Shown here: in pieces, positions 19,449-26,687 of the stretch
How the letters are laid out: each line of letters begins with the position of its first letter
Position numbering within the stretch: position 1 is the first letter of the stretch
Position numbers and translations under genes: made by a program
The notes under the pieces: model-generated
What the model was told of the DNA's origin: nothing
The model's database searches: none
What the model saw: the letters and a program-made list of their open reading frames with translations, nothing else
From: JBKPNX01 sp046732855
GTDB lineage: Bacteria > Pseudomonadota > Alphaproteobacteria > Geminicoccales > Geminicoccaceae
Length of the DNA: 38,423 bases
Assembly: GCA_046732855.1 (NCBI GenBank)
Contig: JBKPNX010000150.1
Location: forward strand, 1 to 38,423
Direction of reading: 5' to 3'

Positions 19449-20609
19449 ATGGACGCACAAGGCGCCGACCTGGCAATCGCCGGTTACCTCACCGCGCTAC
19501 ATCGCGCCGGCCTGGAGCTGCGCGAGCAAGTGGAGGAAGAGAACGGGAAGGCGTTCCTACTACAGGGCAATACGTTTGCCCATAAGGAGCTGCTCAAGCG
19601 GTACGGCGGCCGCTGGAGCCGGACGCGACAAGCCTGGCTGTTCAATTCGTTCGAGCCAATCCGCGATCTGGCGTCGGCCCTGCCCCCAGCCGGCGAGCCG
19701 CAATCGGGCGGCCTCGCCGACGCCGCAGTGCCGTTCGAGGCGGAGGCGCCGTCGTTCGCGAAGCTGCGCAAGCAGGTGCAAAACTCCGGTCATCGCAATC
19801 GCCTGCGGGGGCGCCTGCTCGAGGCCGGTCCGCAGGCGCTGCCGGATTATGAGCTGCTCGAGCTTCTATTATTCTTCAGCATCGACGTGAAGGACACCAA
19901 GCCGCTGGCGAAGGAGTTGCTCGCGCGCTACGGCAGCCTAGGTGGCGTGCTCAACGCGGAGCCCGCGCAGCTAGCGGAGTTCTACGACCTGCGTAAGGAG
20001 TCTGCTGAAATCGACGGGTATCTCGCCTATCGGACGAGCGAGCTCTATCAGGCCGACAGGTACGCCGACAACGGGGCGCTCTCCGACGAAGGGAGTCTTT
20101 GGCGCAACTTCGAGCAGGTCGACGCGAACCGGTGGGAGATCGTGCGCCTATGGCGCCGGCGCGAGACCGAGATTCTGCTGAAGGTCATCGGCGAACTCCT
20201 GAAACGGGTGCTGCGCGAGGAAATCCGCGAACGGCCGGTGATCGGCTCCTGGACCGCGCTGCTCGATTACCTCCAGGTGGCGCTCGCGCACGAGCCGATC
20301 GAGCAGTTCCGGGTGTTGTTCCTCGACCGCAAGAACATTCTGATCCGGGACGAGCAACAGCAGCGCGGCACGGTCGACCACACCCCGCTCTACCCGCGCG
20401 AGATCGTCAAGCGCGCGCTCGAGCTCGGCGCCTCAGCGATCATCATGGTGCACAACCATCCGAGCGGGGATCCGACCCCCTCGCGCGCCGACATCGAAAT
20501 GACCAAGCAGGTGGTGCAGGCGCTTGCCGCGGTCGGCCTCACCGTCCACGATCACGTCATCGTCGGCAAGAACCGCCACACCAGTTTCAAGAGTCAGCGC
20601 CTGATCTGA
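19449..20609 (+). CDS. RadC-like JAB/MPN+ domain protein with extra N-terminal module and internal insertion
   Basis: A 386-residue protein against about 220-250 for ordinary RadC. The C-terminal 260-386 is a complete MPN+/JAMM domain: EEIRERPVIGSW, RVLFLDRKNILI, YPREIVKRALELGASAIIMV, and the zinc motif His335-x-His337-x7-Ser345-x2-Asp348 (VHNHPSGDPTPSRAD). Residues 112-175 match the RadC helix-hairpin-helix part (HRNRLRGRLLEAGPQALPDY). The usual GIGPAKA hairpin is replaced by about 60 residues (178-240) with no match I know. Residues 1-80 carry a module, LLQGNTFAHKELLKRYGGRW, resembling DUF5710-type motifs. RadC's cellular role is unresolved despite its name. The start could also be the TTG at 19413. 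Confidence 0.85.
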   Translation: MDAQGADLAIAGYLTALHRAGLELREQVEEENGKAFLLQGNTFAHKELLKRYGGRWSRTRQAWLFNSFEPIRDLASALPPAGEPQSGGLADAAVPFEAEAPSFAKLRKQVQNSGHRNRLRGRLLEAGPQALPDYELLELLLFFSIDVKDTKPLAKELLARYGSLGGVLNAEPAQLAEFYDLRKESAEIDGYLAYRTSELYQADRYADNGALSDEGSLWRNFEQVDANRWEIVRLWRRRETEILLKVIGELLKRVLREEIRERPVIGSWTALLDYLQVALAHEPIEQFRVLFLDRKNILIRDEQQQRGTVDHTPLYPREIVKRALELGASAIIMVHNHPSGDPTPSRADIEMTKQVVQALAAVGLTVHDHVIVGKNRHTSFKSQRLI

Positions 20610-20634
20610 ACGGCAGACCTCGGCATTCCGAGAG

Positions 20635-20670
20635 TTGCCTCGCAATGCGCATCTGTTAGGTTGTGCGCAT
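20635..20670 (+). promoter_or_regulatory. Promoter and inverted repeat in front of the antitoxin relic
   Basis: TTGCCT (20635-20640) and TAGGTT (20657-20662) at 16-bp spacing would start transcription about at the ATG 20669. ATGCGCA and TGCGCAT halves (from 20645 and ending 20670) flank the -10 region, an arrangement expected of an autoregulatory operator for a ribbon-helix-helix protein. The assignment rests only on this pattern. Confidence 0.28.
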
Positions 20671-20900
20671 GAGCACCGAAACCGCTTTTCTGTCCGTCCG
20701 CATGCCACGCGAACTGCGCCACCGGCTGAAAGCCATCCGTGGGGTTGCGCCAGCATGCTCCCGAGCTTCGCACCTGCGGCACCCGGCACCTCTCCGTGTT
20801 CGGCTCCGTTGCCCGAGGTGATGCCGGGGTGGACAGCGATGTCGATGTGGCAATCGACATCGACCCAAGCAGTGATTGCTCTCTGATCACGCTTGGATCG
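20669..20900 (+). pseudogene. Relic of a ribbon-helix-helix / MNT-nucleotidyltransferase antitoxin-type gene
   Basis: The first 23 codons encode MSTETAFLSVRMPRELRHRL plus KAI, which looks like the start of a CopG/ribbon-helix-helix protein; that frame stops at 20819-20821. From about 20739 another frame encodes LRQHAPELR and HLSVFGSVARGDAGVDSDV, the GSxARGxxxxxSDxD active-site motif of minimal nucleotidyltransferases (MntA type). Homology fades after about 20890 (SLITLGSV). The simplest reading is an RHH-nucleotidyltransferase fusion or gene pair that lost the middle by an out-of-frame deletion and then its 3' end. No intact partner (HEPN-like) gene is adjacent. Confidence 0.6.
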
Positions 20901-21006
20901 GTTACCGCCGATGTCGACGCCGCCGTGACTGCGGAGCTGGAAGGAACTGGCCGCGCTCCTTCCCGATTGAATGGGCTGAGGGCCGGCCGGCTGTTCGCTG
21001 TCGCCA

Positions 21007-21639
21007 TCAATCGCCGGGCCAGATCGCCTCGCGAATCTCGGTCAGCCAAGCGTCATCGGCGGTGGTCAGCTCGCCCGGCTGCGGCGCATAGTCGAAGCGG
21101 ATCGCGGTCGTCTCGAAAGTCAGGTGGTCGATCTTGCCGGCGAGCATCGGCCAGCCCGCAGCGGCGTACACGGCGAATGGAATGCGCGCGCAGCCGCTGC
21201 CCTGCGCAGGCATGCTGTCGAGCAGATCCAAAGCCTGCACCACCGGCGCCATGAAGGGCTGCATCCAGCCGCTTACCAGCATCTCGGCGCAGATCTCATC
21301 GTTATAGGTGATCACGTGATAGACCGTGGCATGGCCCGCGACGACCGGACCGGGACCCCATGGCGTGACCCGATAGCCGCCCAGCGCCGCCGCGTCACCC
21401 GGCCGGATGGGCAGCTCTTTGGAGCCAGCTGCGCCGCCCACGTAGATGCGATTGCGGGCAAGGTCGATCACGCTCTCCCCGCGCGGCGTCGCGATCAGGG
21501 CGCGCTGCTGCTCGACATCGACCACCATGCGCAGCGCATTGCGCTGCTGGCGCGCCTCGATCAGGACCGCCGCGTCCGCGATGGTCGAGGGGAGCAGCGT
21601 CAGCGATACAGTGAGCGCGGGCAGCCAACGCGACGACAT
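21007..21639 (-). CDS. Exported protein of unknown function, tandem paralogue A
   Basis: A 210-residue protein with a signal peptide (WLPALTVSLTLLPSTIADA, cleavage near residue 25). I do not recognise the family. The N-terminal half is beta-rich with a VVDVEQQRALIATPRGESV strand pair that recalls DUF4412-like or LolA-like exported proteins, but this is weak. The C-terminal half aligns with the neighbour at 21996-22649 through VVAGHATVYHV, an ICAEM Cys, GCARIPFAVYAAAGWPML, AGK-D and FDYAPQPGELT. Both proteins keep two cysteines (ICAE and CA-IPFA), suggesting one disulfide in the periplasm. It lies 356 bp downstream of its paralogue on the same strand. Start 21639 (MSSRW) is preferred over 21654. 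Confidence 0.75.
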   Translation of the reverse strand: MSSRWLPALTVSLTLLPSTIADAAVLIEARQQRNALRMVVDVEQQRALIATPRGESVIDLARNRIYVGGAAGSKELPIRPGDAAALGGYRVTPWGPGPVVAGHATVYHVITYNDEICAEMLVSGWMQPFMAPVVQALDLLDSMPAQGSGCARIPFAVYAAAGWPMLAGKIDHLTFETTAIRFDYAPQPGELTTADDAWLTEIREAIWPGD

Positions 21640-21995
21640 CGGCGGTCTCCACATGGGCCGGGCGGTTCTGGCATAGCGCGCCCGGATTGCCCCCGCGTTA
21701 ATGCACCAAGGAGTGGCGGTACTTAGGTGCGCCCGTTGTACTGAAGCTTCGCTTCAACCCATTGCCCATCATCAGCGCAACGACAGGGCCCATCAGCGCA
21801 AGACCGGTATGCGATCGGCTGACCTTCAGCGGGACGCCCGACCGGGAAGGGACGCCGCTGCTGCCAGCGCAGAGTGGCGAGCCCTGAGCAGGGCGTGCAC
21901 CCGTCACCTTCTCGACCTGCCGTCTCTGGCCGATTCCCTGACCTGCCGTTTCTGGCCGATATGGAAGGGCTGCTCGACTCTCGGGCGTATATGGT
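21640..21995. other. Spacer between the two paralogues, with a hairpin and a direct repeat
   Basis: This 356-bp gap has no supported gene. On the minus strand one frame is open for about 100 codons but shows no domain. Two structures stand out: a TGAAGC-TTC-GCTTCA hairpin at 21742-21756 without a T-run, and a 21-base direct repeat at 21914-21960, listed separately. Confidence 0.45.
21914..21960. repeat. Two-copy 21-base direct repeat, 26-bp period
   Basis: GACCTGCCGTCTCTGGCCGA (21914 on) recurs at 21940-21960 with one mismatch (C to T), the copies being separated by five bases. It lies 36 bp beyond the stop of paralogue B. It may be a small duplication or a paired protein-binding site. Confidence 0.6.
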
Positions 21996-22649
21996 TCAGA
22001 ACCCGTAGCCGGCGAGCACATCGCGCAACTGCTCGAGCGGCACGTCGACGAACGTTGCGGGCGGCGTCAGCTCCGCGGGACTGGCGGCGTAGTCGAAGGC
22101 GATGGCGTTGGTCACGAGCGTCGGCTGGTCGGCCTTGCCGGCGATCAGCGGCCAGCCGCCGGCGGCATAGGTCGCAAACGGAATTCCCGCGCACGGATCA
22201 GCCGGCCGCCCGTCGAGCGTCTGCTGGATCAACCCGATCGCCCGGATCGCCGGATCCAGAAACGGCAGCACCCATGCGGACCGCATCGTCTCCGCGCAGA
22301 TCCGGTCGTCCGCGAACAGCACCTCGTAGGTGCTGGCCTGGCCGGCGACGATCGGCCCAGGACCGAAGCGTTCGATCCGATAGGGCGCCTGCTCGTAGTG
22401 GCCCGGCCGGTACCGGGCGTGAGCGCGTACCACGGGTGCAACGCCCGCGCGGTGATAGACGAAGCCGCCATTCAGATCGAACCAGGTGTGGCGATCGGCG
22501 CTCTCGATCAGCACGCGCTGGTGCGGCCGGTCGATCACCAGACGGAGCGGCCTCGGCCCCGCGCTCATTTCGACCAGAGTCGCTGCGGACGCCGGCCCGG
22601 CCATCAGGTGCAGGACCACGAGCCAAGTCAGCAGCCGGACACGCCTCAT
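21996..22649 (-). CDS. Exported protein of unknown function, tandem paralogue B
   Basis: A 217-residue paralogue of the protein at 21007-21639. The signal peptide is LLTWLVVLHLMAGPASA with cleavage before ATLVEMS. Shared blocks are a VIDRPHQRVLIES strand pair, GPGPIVAGQASTYEV, ICAET, an AWVLPFLDPAIRAIGL helix, CAGIPFATYAAGGWPLIAGK and FDYAASPAELTP. The two cysteines are conserved with paralogue A. The ATG at 22649 lies four bases past the purB stop, so it is probably translated from the purB transcript. The function is unknown. A longer frame exists upstream, but only as antisense-free junk inside purB, and the signal peptide fixes the start. Confidence 0.78.
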   Translation of the reverse strand: MRRVRLLTWLVVLHLMAGPASAATLVEMSAGPRPLRLVIDRPHQRVLIESADRHTWFDLNGGFVYHRAGVAPVVRAHARYRPGHYEQAPYRIERFGPGPIVAGQASTYEVLFADDRICAETMRSAWVLPFLDPAIRAIGLIQQTLDGRPADPCAGIPFATYAAGGWPLIAGKADQPTLVTNAIAFDYAASPAELTPPATFVDVPLEQLRDVLAGYGF

Positions 22650-22653
22650 GGGT

Positions 22654-23967
22654 CTACTCGGCGAACACCCGCCGGAAGATCGTGTCGACGTGTCTCGCGT
22701 GGTAGTCGAGGTCGAACAGCCCGTTGAGTTGCTGCTCGGACAGGAGGGCGGTGACCGCAGGCTCCGCGCGCAGGTGATCCAGGAGCGGTTCGCCGCGCTG
22801 CCAGGCTTCCAAGGCACAGCGCTGGACAATTTCATAGGCCTCCTGCCGGCCCATCCCCGCTTCGGTGAGCGCGAGCAGCACGCGCTGCGAATGGATCAGG
22901 CCCTTGGTGCGTTCGAGATTTTCGCGCATGCGCGCGGGATCGACCCGCAGACCGTCGATCAGGCCGGCCAGCCGGTTCAGGGCGAAGTCGAGCGCGATCG
23001 TCGCATCGGGCGCGATCACGCGCTCGACCGAGGAGTGGGCGATGTCGCGCTCGTGCCATAGCGCGACGTTCTCGAGCGCCGGGATCACCGCAGCGCGGAC
23101 CAACCGGGCAAGCCCGGTCAGGTTCTCGGCCAGGACCGGGTTCTGCTTGTGCGGCATCGCCGAGCTGCCCTTCTGGCCCGGGGCGAACGGCTCGGCGACC
23201 TCGCCGACCTCGGTGCGTTGCAGGTGCCGAACCTCGGTCGCCAGCCGCTCGATCCCGCTTGCGATCACAGCCAGCGTGGCGAAGAACACGGCGTGGCGAT
23301 CGCGCGGGATCACCTGGGTCGAGATCGGCTCGGGGGCCAGGCCGAGCCGCGCCGCCACGCGCTCCTCGACTCGAGGATCGAGATTGGCGAACGTGCCGAC
23401 GGCGCCCGACAGCGCGCAGGTCGCGATCTCGCCGCGCGCCTGCTCCAGGCGCCGCCGGTTGCGCGCGAACTCCGCATAGAAGCCGGCGAGCTTCAGGCCG
23501 AAGGTGGTGGGCTCGGCATGAATGCCGTGCGAGCGCCCGATGCACATCGTGCGCTTGTGCTCGTGCGCACGTCGCTCCAGCGCCTCGAGCACGCGGTCGA
23601 GGTCACCGAGCAGGAGATCAGCGGCCGCGCTCAGCTGCAGGGCAAGCGCGGTGTCCAGGAGATCCGACGAGGTCATGCCGAGATGCAGGTAACGTGCCTC
23701 GGCGCCGATCACCCGCTCGGAGTGCGTGAGGAACGCGATCACGTCGTGGCGGGTTTCGGTTTCGATCGCCTCGACCCGCTGCGGATCGATCAGCGCCGGG
23801 CGCTGGCGTTCGGCCGCGGCGCGCACCTTCTGCGCGGCGTCGCGCGGCACCCGGCCGATCTCCGCCATCGCTTCCAGCGCGCACAGCTCGATTTCGAGCC
23901 AAAGGCGTAGACTATGATCCGGCGCCCAGATCGCAGCCATTTCGGCACGGGTATAGCGAGGGTTCAT
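22654..23967 (-). CDS. purB: Adenylosuccinate lyase
   Basis: A 437-residue lyase of the fumarase/aspartase superfamily. It acts twice in purine synthesis, releasing fumarate from SAICAR and from adenylosuccinate. The superfamily signature is SSAMPHKQNPVLAENL near residues 265-280. The THSERVIGAEARYLHLGMTS block and the GRSHGIHAEPTTFGLKLAGF block contain the active-site histidines. Length fits the PurB type common in alphaproteobacteria and Gram-positives (about 430 residues). The ATG at 23967 is preceded by AAGGTGG at good spacing. The exported paralogue B follows directly. Confidence 0.97.
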   Translation of the reverse strand: MNPRYTRAEMAAIWAPDHSLRLWLEIELCALEAMAEIGRVPRDAAQKVRAAAERQRPALIDPQRVEAIETETRHDVIAFLTHSERVIGAEARYLHLGMTSSDLLDTALALQLSAAADLLLGDLDRVLEALERRAHEHKRTMCIGRSHGIHAEPTTFGLKLAGFYAEFARNRRRLEQARGEIATCALSGAVGTFANLDPRVEERVAARLGLAPEPISTQVIPRDRHAVFFATLAVIASGIERLATEVRHLQRTEVGEVAEPFAPGQKGSSAMPHKQNPVLAENLTGLARLVRAAVIPALENVALWHERDIAHSSVERVIAPDATIALDFALNRLAGLIDGLRVDPARMRENLERTKGLIHSQRVLLALTEAGMGRQEAYEIVQRCALEAWQRGEPLLDHLRAEPAVTALLSEQQLNGLFDLDYHARHVDTIFRRVFAE

Positions 23968-24169
23968 CGACCACCTTCAGGCAGTGGGCCGGCACGTCAT
24001 AGCAGAGCGCAAGGTCGAGCGGGAGGTCACGTTGCGGGCTGTGCAGCGGCGCTGAGCAGCGCGCCATCCGGAACTAACGGCACCGCGGTTGCATCGAAGG
24101 CGACTGTTGCTGAGCGGACATCCGGCCTCGGCAGCGGACGCCGGGGCCCGGTTTGCCGAGCGGCCTGAG

Positions 24170-24622
24170 TCAGCGGGAGTAGGTGATGTAGTTGCTCCAG
24201 TAGCGCTCGAGCGCGCTCAGCACCTGATTGGCCGCGCCGAGCTGTTCCTTGCCGACCACATCCCGCTCCAGGTCGGCAGCATTCTTCCGATACAGGTCAT
24301 CGATGCGCTGGCACAGCTCGAGCCCTTTCTCCGACACGCGCACGCGGGTCATGCGGCGGTCGTGGGGCGAGCGCTCCTGGTTGAGATAACCGTTCTCGAC
24401 CAGCTTCTTGACATTGTAGGAGACGTTCGAGCCGAGGTAATAGCCCCGTGCCGTGAGCTCGCCGACCGTCAGCTGCTCGTTGCTGATGTTCGACAGGATC
24501 AACGTCTGCACGTTGTTAATGTCCTCGATTCCGAGGCGGTCGAGCTCCGTCTTGATGACATCGAGAAAGCGACGGTGGAGGCGCTCGATCAACCGGATCG
24601 TCTCTAGGTAGCTCTGTTTCAC
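24170..24622 (-). CDS. LdtR-like MarR/winged-helix transcriptional regulator
   Basis: A winged-helix DNA-binding protein of about 150 residues. It matches the alphaproteobacterial LdtR group through YLETIRLIERLHRRFLDVIK near the N-terminus, the block LTVGELTARGYYLGSNVSYN in the recognition helix region, and LNQERSPHDRRMTRVRVSEK in the wing. LdtR in Liberibacter and rhizobia controls L,D-transpeptidase and stress genes. The GTG at 24622 is chosen because GAGG lies five bases before it; GTG at 24640 and TTG at 24691 are alternatives. With the TTG it would be only 7 bp after mmsB and clearly in the valine operon; with the GTG the gap is 76 bp. Its targets here are unknown. Confidence 0.85.
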   Translation of the reverse strand: MKQSYLETIRLIERLHRRFLDVIKTELDRLGIEDINNVQTLILSNISNEQLTVGELTARGYYLGSNVSYNVKKLVENGYLNQERSPHDRRMTRVRVSEKGLELCQRIDDLYRKNAADLERDVVGKEQLGAANQVLSALERYWSNYITYSR

Positions 24623-24698
24623 CGTTGCCTCGAATTCCACCTGGGGACGTCTACTTAGCGAATAACGAGCATGCCAGCTGCCGCTTTGCAACCATTGT

Positions 24699-25589
24699 TT
24701 ACAGATCTCCAGCGATCATCCTGATGATCGCCGAGAAGTCCAGGCCGCCGTGACCCCGATTGGCGAACAGCGCGTAGAGGCTGCGCGCCTGCGCGCCCAT
24801 AGGCGTGGGCGCGTCCACACTCTGGGCCGCATCCTGCGCGAGACGCAGGTCTTTGGCCATCATCGCGGCGGTGAAGCCGGCCCGGTAAGCGCGATTGGCG
24901 GGCGAGCTCGGGACCGGGCCGGGCACCGGGCAATAGTTGGTGAGCGACCAGCACTGGCCGGACGACTGGCTGCTCACCTCGAACAGCTTGTCGGCGGCCA
25001 GCCCCAGACGCTCGGCCAGAACGAACGCCTCGCATACCCCGATCATCGAAATCGCAAGGATCATGTTGTTGCAGATCTTGGCCGCCTGGCCGTTGCCCGC
25101 CGGGCCGGTGTGCACCACCGCCTTGCCTATGCACTCCAGGATCGGCCGCGCGCGCGCCACGCCCTGCTCGCTGCCGCCGACCATCAGCGTGAGAGTGGCG
25201 TTCTCCGCCCCGGCGACGCCGCCGGAGACCGGCGCGTCGAGCATCTCGAGGCCACGCTCCAGGGCTGCGCCGTGGACCGCGCGGGCGCTGTCCACGTCGA
25301 TGGTCGAGCAGTCGATCAGCAGGGTGCCGGGCTGGGCGCGGGCGATGATGCCCTGCTCGCCGAGGTACACGCCGCGTACGTGCCGGCCTTCCGGCAGCAT
25401 GGTGATCACGCATTCCGCCCCGGCGGTCGCCTGCGCGACCGAGCCGGCGGCGACGGCGCCTGCCTGGGCCGCGGCCTCGAGCGCCGACCCGGCCACGTCG
25501 TAGCCCACCACCTGATGGCCCGCCCGGAGCAGGTTGCGCGCCATGGGCATGCCCATGTTGCCGAGTCCGATGAAGGCGATCGCAGCCAT
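24699..25589 (-). CDS. mmsB: 3-Hydroxyisobutyrate dehydrogenase
   Basis: An NAD-dependent dehydrogenase of 296 residues that oxidises 3-hydroxyisobutyrate to methylmalonate semialdehyde in valine breakdown. The N-terminal Rossmann motif is FIGLGNMGMPMARNLL. The substrate block is LDAPVSGGVAGAENATLTLM, and the catalytic lysine lies in GNGQAAKICNNM. Operon context with an acyl-CoA dehydrogenase and a hydroxyisobutyryl-CoA hydrolase separates it from tartronate-semialdehyde reductase relatives. The ATG at 25589 lies 14 bases past the hydrolase stop. mmsA, for the next step, is not in the window. Confidence 0.94.
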   Translation of the reverse strand: MAAIAFIGLGNMGMPMARNLLRAGHQVVGYDVAGSALEAAAQAGAVAAGSVAQATAGAECVITMLPEGRHVRGVYLGEQGIIARAQPGTLLIDCSTIDVDSARAVHGAALERGLEMLDAPVSGGVAGAENATLTLMVGGSEQGVARARPILECIGKAVVHTGPAGNGQAAKICNNMILAISMIGVCEAFVLAERLGLAADKLFEVSSQSSGQCWSLTNYCPVPGPVPSSPANRAYRAGFTAAMMAKDLRLAQDAAQSVDAPTPMGAQARSLYALFANRGHGGLDFSAIIRMIAGDL

Positions 25590-25603
25590 GCCGTTCCTTC
25601 CGC

Positions 25604-26683
25604 TCAGGCGGCCGCGTTTCCGTTCAACTGCAGCTCGCCGGCGGGCAGCGGACGAAAGTAGTCTTCGACCTCGCCCGGCGAAACTTCTTCCAGCCGGCTC
25701 GGCCGCCACCTCGGCCGCCCGTCTTTGTCGATGATCAGCGCGCGCACTCCCTCGCGAAAATCATGCCCGGCCAGAAATCGCGGGACAAGCCGATATTCGA
25801 GCCGCATGGCGCTATTGAAATCGAGGGCGGCGCCCTCCTGCAGCTGACGGAAGGTCACGGCAAGGCTGGTCGGCGACTTGGTCGACAGCTGCGCGAGCTG
25901 CGCCTCGCCCCAACCGGTGTTCTCTTGGCCGAGCGCCCGCAGCACGGCGCGCAGGTCCGTCCTGCCGTAGGAGGAGTCGATCCGGTCAATGTTTTCGGCA
26001 AGGGATACCAGCCCCGGCTGGGTCTGGAAGCGCGAGAGCAGACGGTCGACCGCGCCATGCGCATCGGCCGAGAAATCGGCGCCGGCCAATGCGTTCTCCA
26101 ACGCGTCGAGCCGCTCCGCGGGGATATGACAGGAGCCTAGCCCAGCCCAAATACAATCGGCGGCATTGAGGCGCGCGCCGGTGAGGCCGAGATACATACC
26201 GAGCGCGCCTTTCAGGCGCGGCAGCACGTAGGTCGCGCCGACGTCCGGAAAGAGGCCGATCCCCGTTTCGGGCATCGCGAACACGGTCCGCTCGGTGACC
26301 ACGCGATGCGAGCCGTGCATCGAAACGCCAGCGCCCCCGCCCATCGTGATGCCGTCCAGCAGGGCGACATAGGGCTTGGCGAAATGATGCAGGCGTGCGT
26401 TCATGGCGTACTCGAGCGCATAGAACGCGAGAGCGGTCTCGATGCCCTGCTCGGCCAATACCCCGTACAGCCAGCGGAGGTCGCCGCCGGCGCAGAACGC
26501 GCGCTCGCCGGCGCCTTTGATCAGGACTGCGCCTACTCCCGGATCCGACTGCCAGCGAGCGAGGCCGTCGTACAGCGCGCGACACATGGCGAAGGACAGC
26601 GCGTTGAGCGCGCGCGGCCGGTTGAGGGTCACGATGACCAAGCCGCCGCGCTGCTCGATACGGATGTCGTCGCTCGCGGACAT
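25604..26683 (-). CDS. 3-Hydroxyisobutyryl-CoA hydrolase
   Basis: A crotonase-fold thioesterase of 359 residues, the HIBCH type, which releases 3-hydroxyisobutyrate from its CoA ester in valine catabolism. Crotonase motifs are GERAFCAGGDLRWLY and DGITMGGGAGVSMHGSHRVV, with METGIGLF-like PETGIGLFPDVGATYVLPRL supplying the acidic catalytic residue. The long C-terminal half (past about residue 200), ending in a DGRPRWRPSRLEEV block, is typical of HIBCH and distinguishes it from enoyl-CoA hydratases of about 260 residues. It starts four bases after the acyl-CoA dehydrogenase stop, so the genes are one operon. The substrate is inferred from the family and neighbours. Confidence 0.93.
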   Translation of the reverse strand: MSASDDIRIEQRGGLVIVTLNRPRALNALSFAMCRALYDGLARWQSDPGVGAVLIKGAGERAFCAGGDLRWLYGVLAEQGIETALAFYALEYAMNARLHHFAKPYVALLDGITMGGGAGVSMHGSHRVVTERTVFAMPETGIGLFPDVGATYVLPRLKGALGMYLGLTGARLNAADCIWAGLGSCHIPAERLDALENALAGADFSADAHGAVDRLLSRFQTQPGLVSLAENIDRIDSSYGRTDLRAVLRALGQENTGWGEAQLAQLSTKSPTSLAVTFRQLQEGAALDFNSAMRLEYRLVPRFLAGHDFREGVRALIIDKDGRPRWRPSRLEEVSPGEVEDYFRPLPAGELQLNGNAAA

Positions 26684-26687
26684 GGTC

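Noticed and set aside
21698..22021. 107-codon minus-strand frame between the two paralogues
   Set aside because: No recognised domain, overlaps the end of paralogue B, and no start site; possibly a remnant but not supportable.
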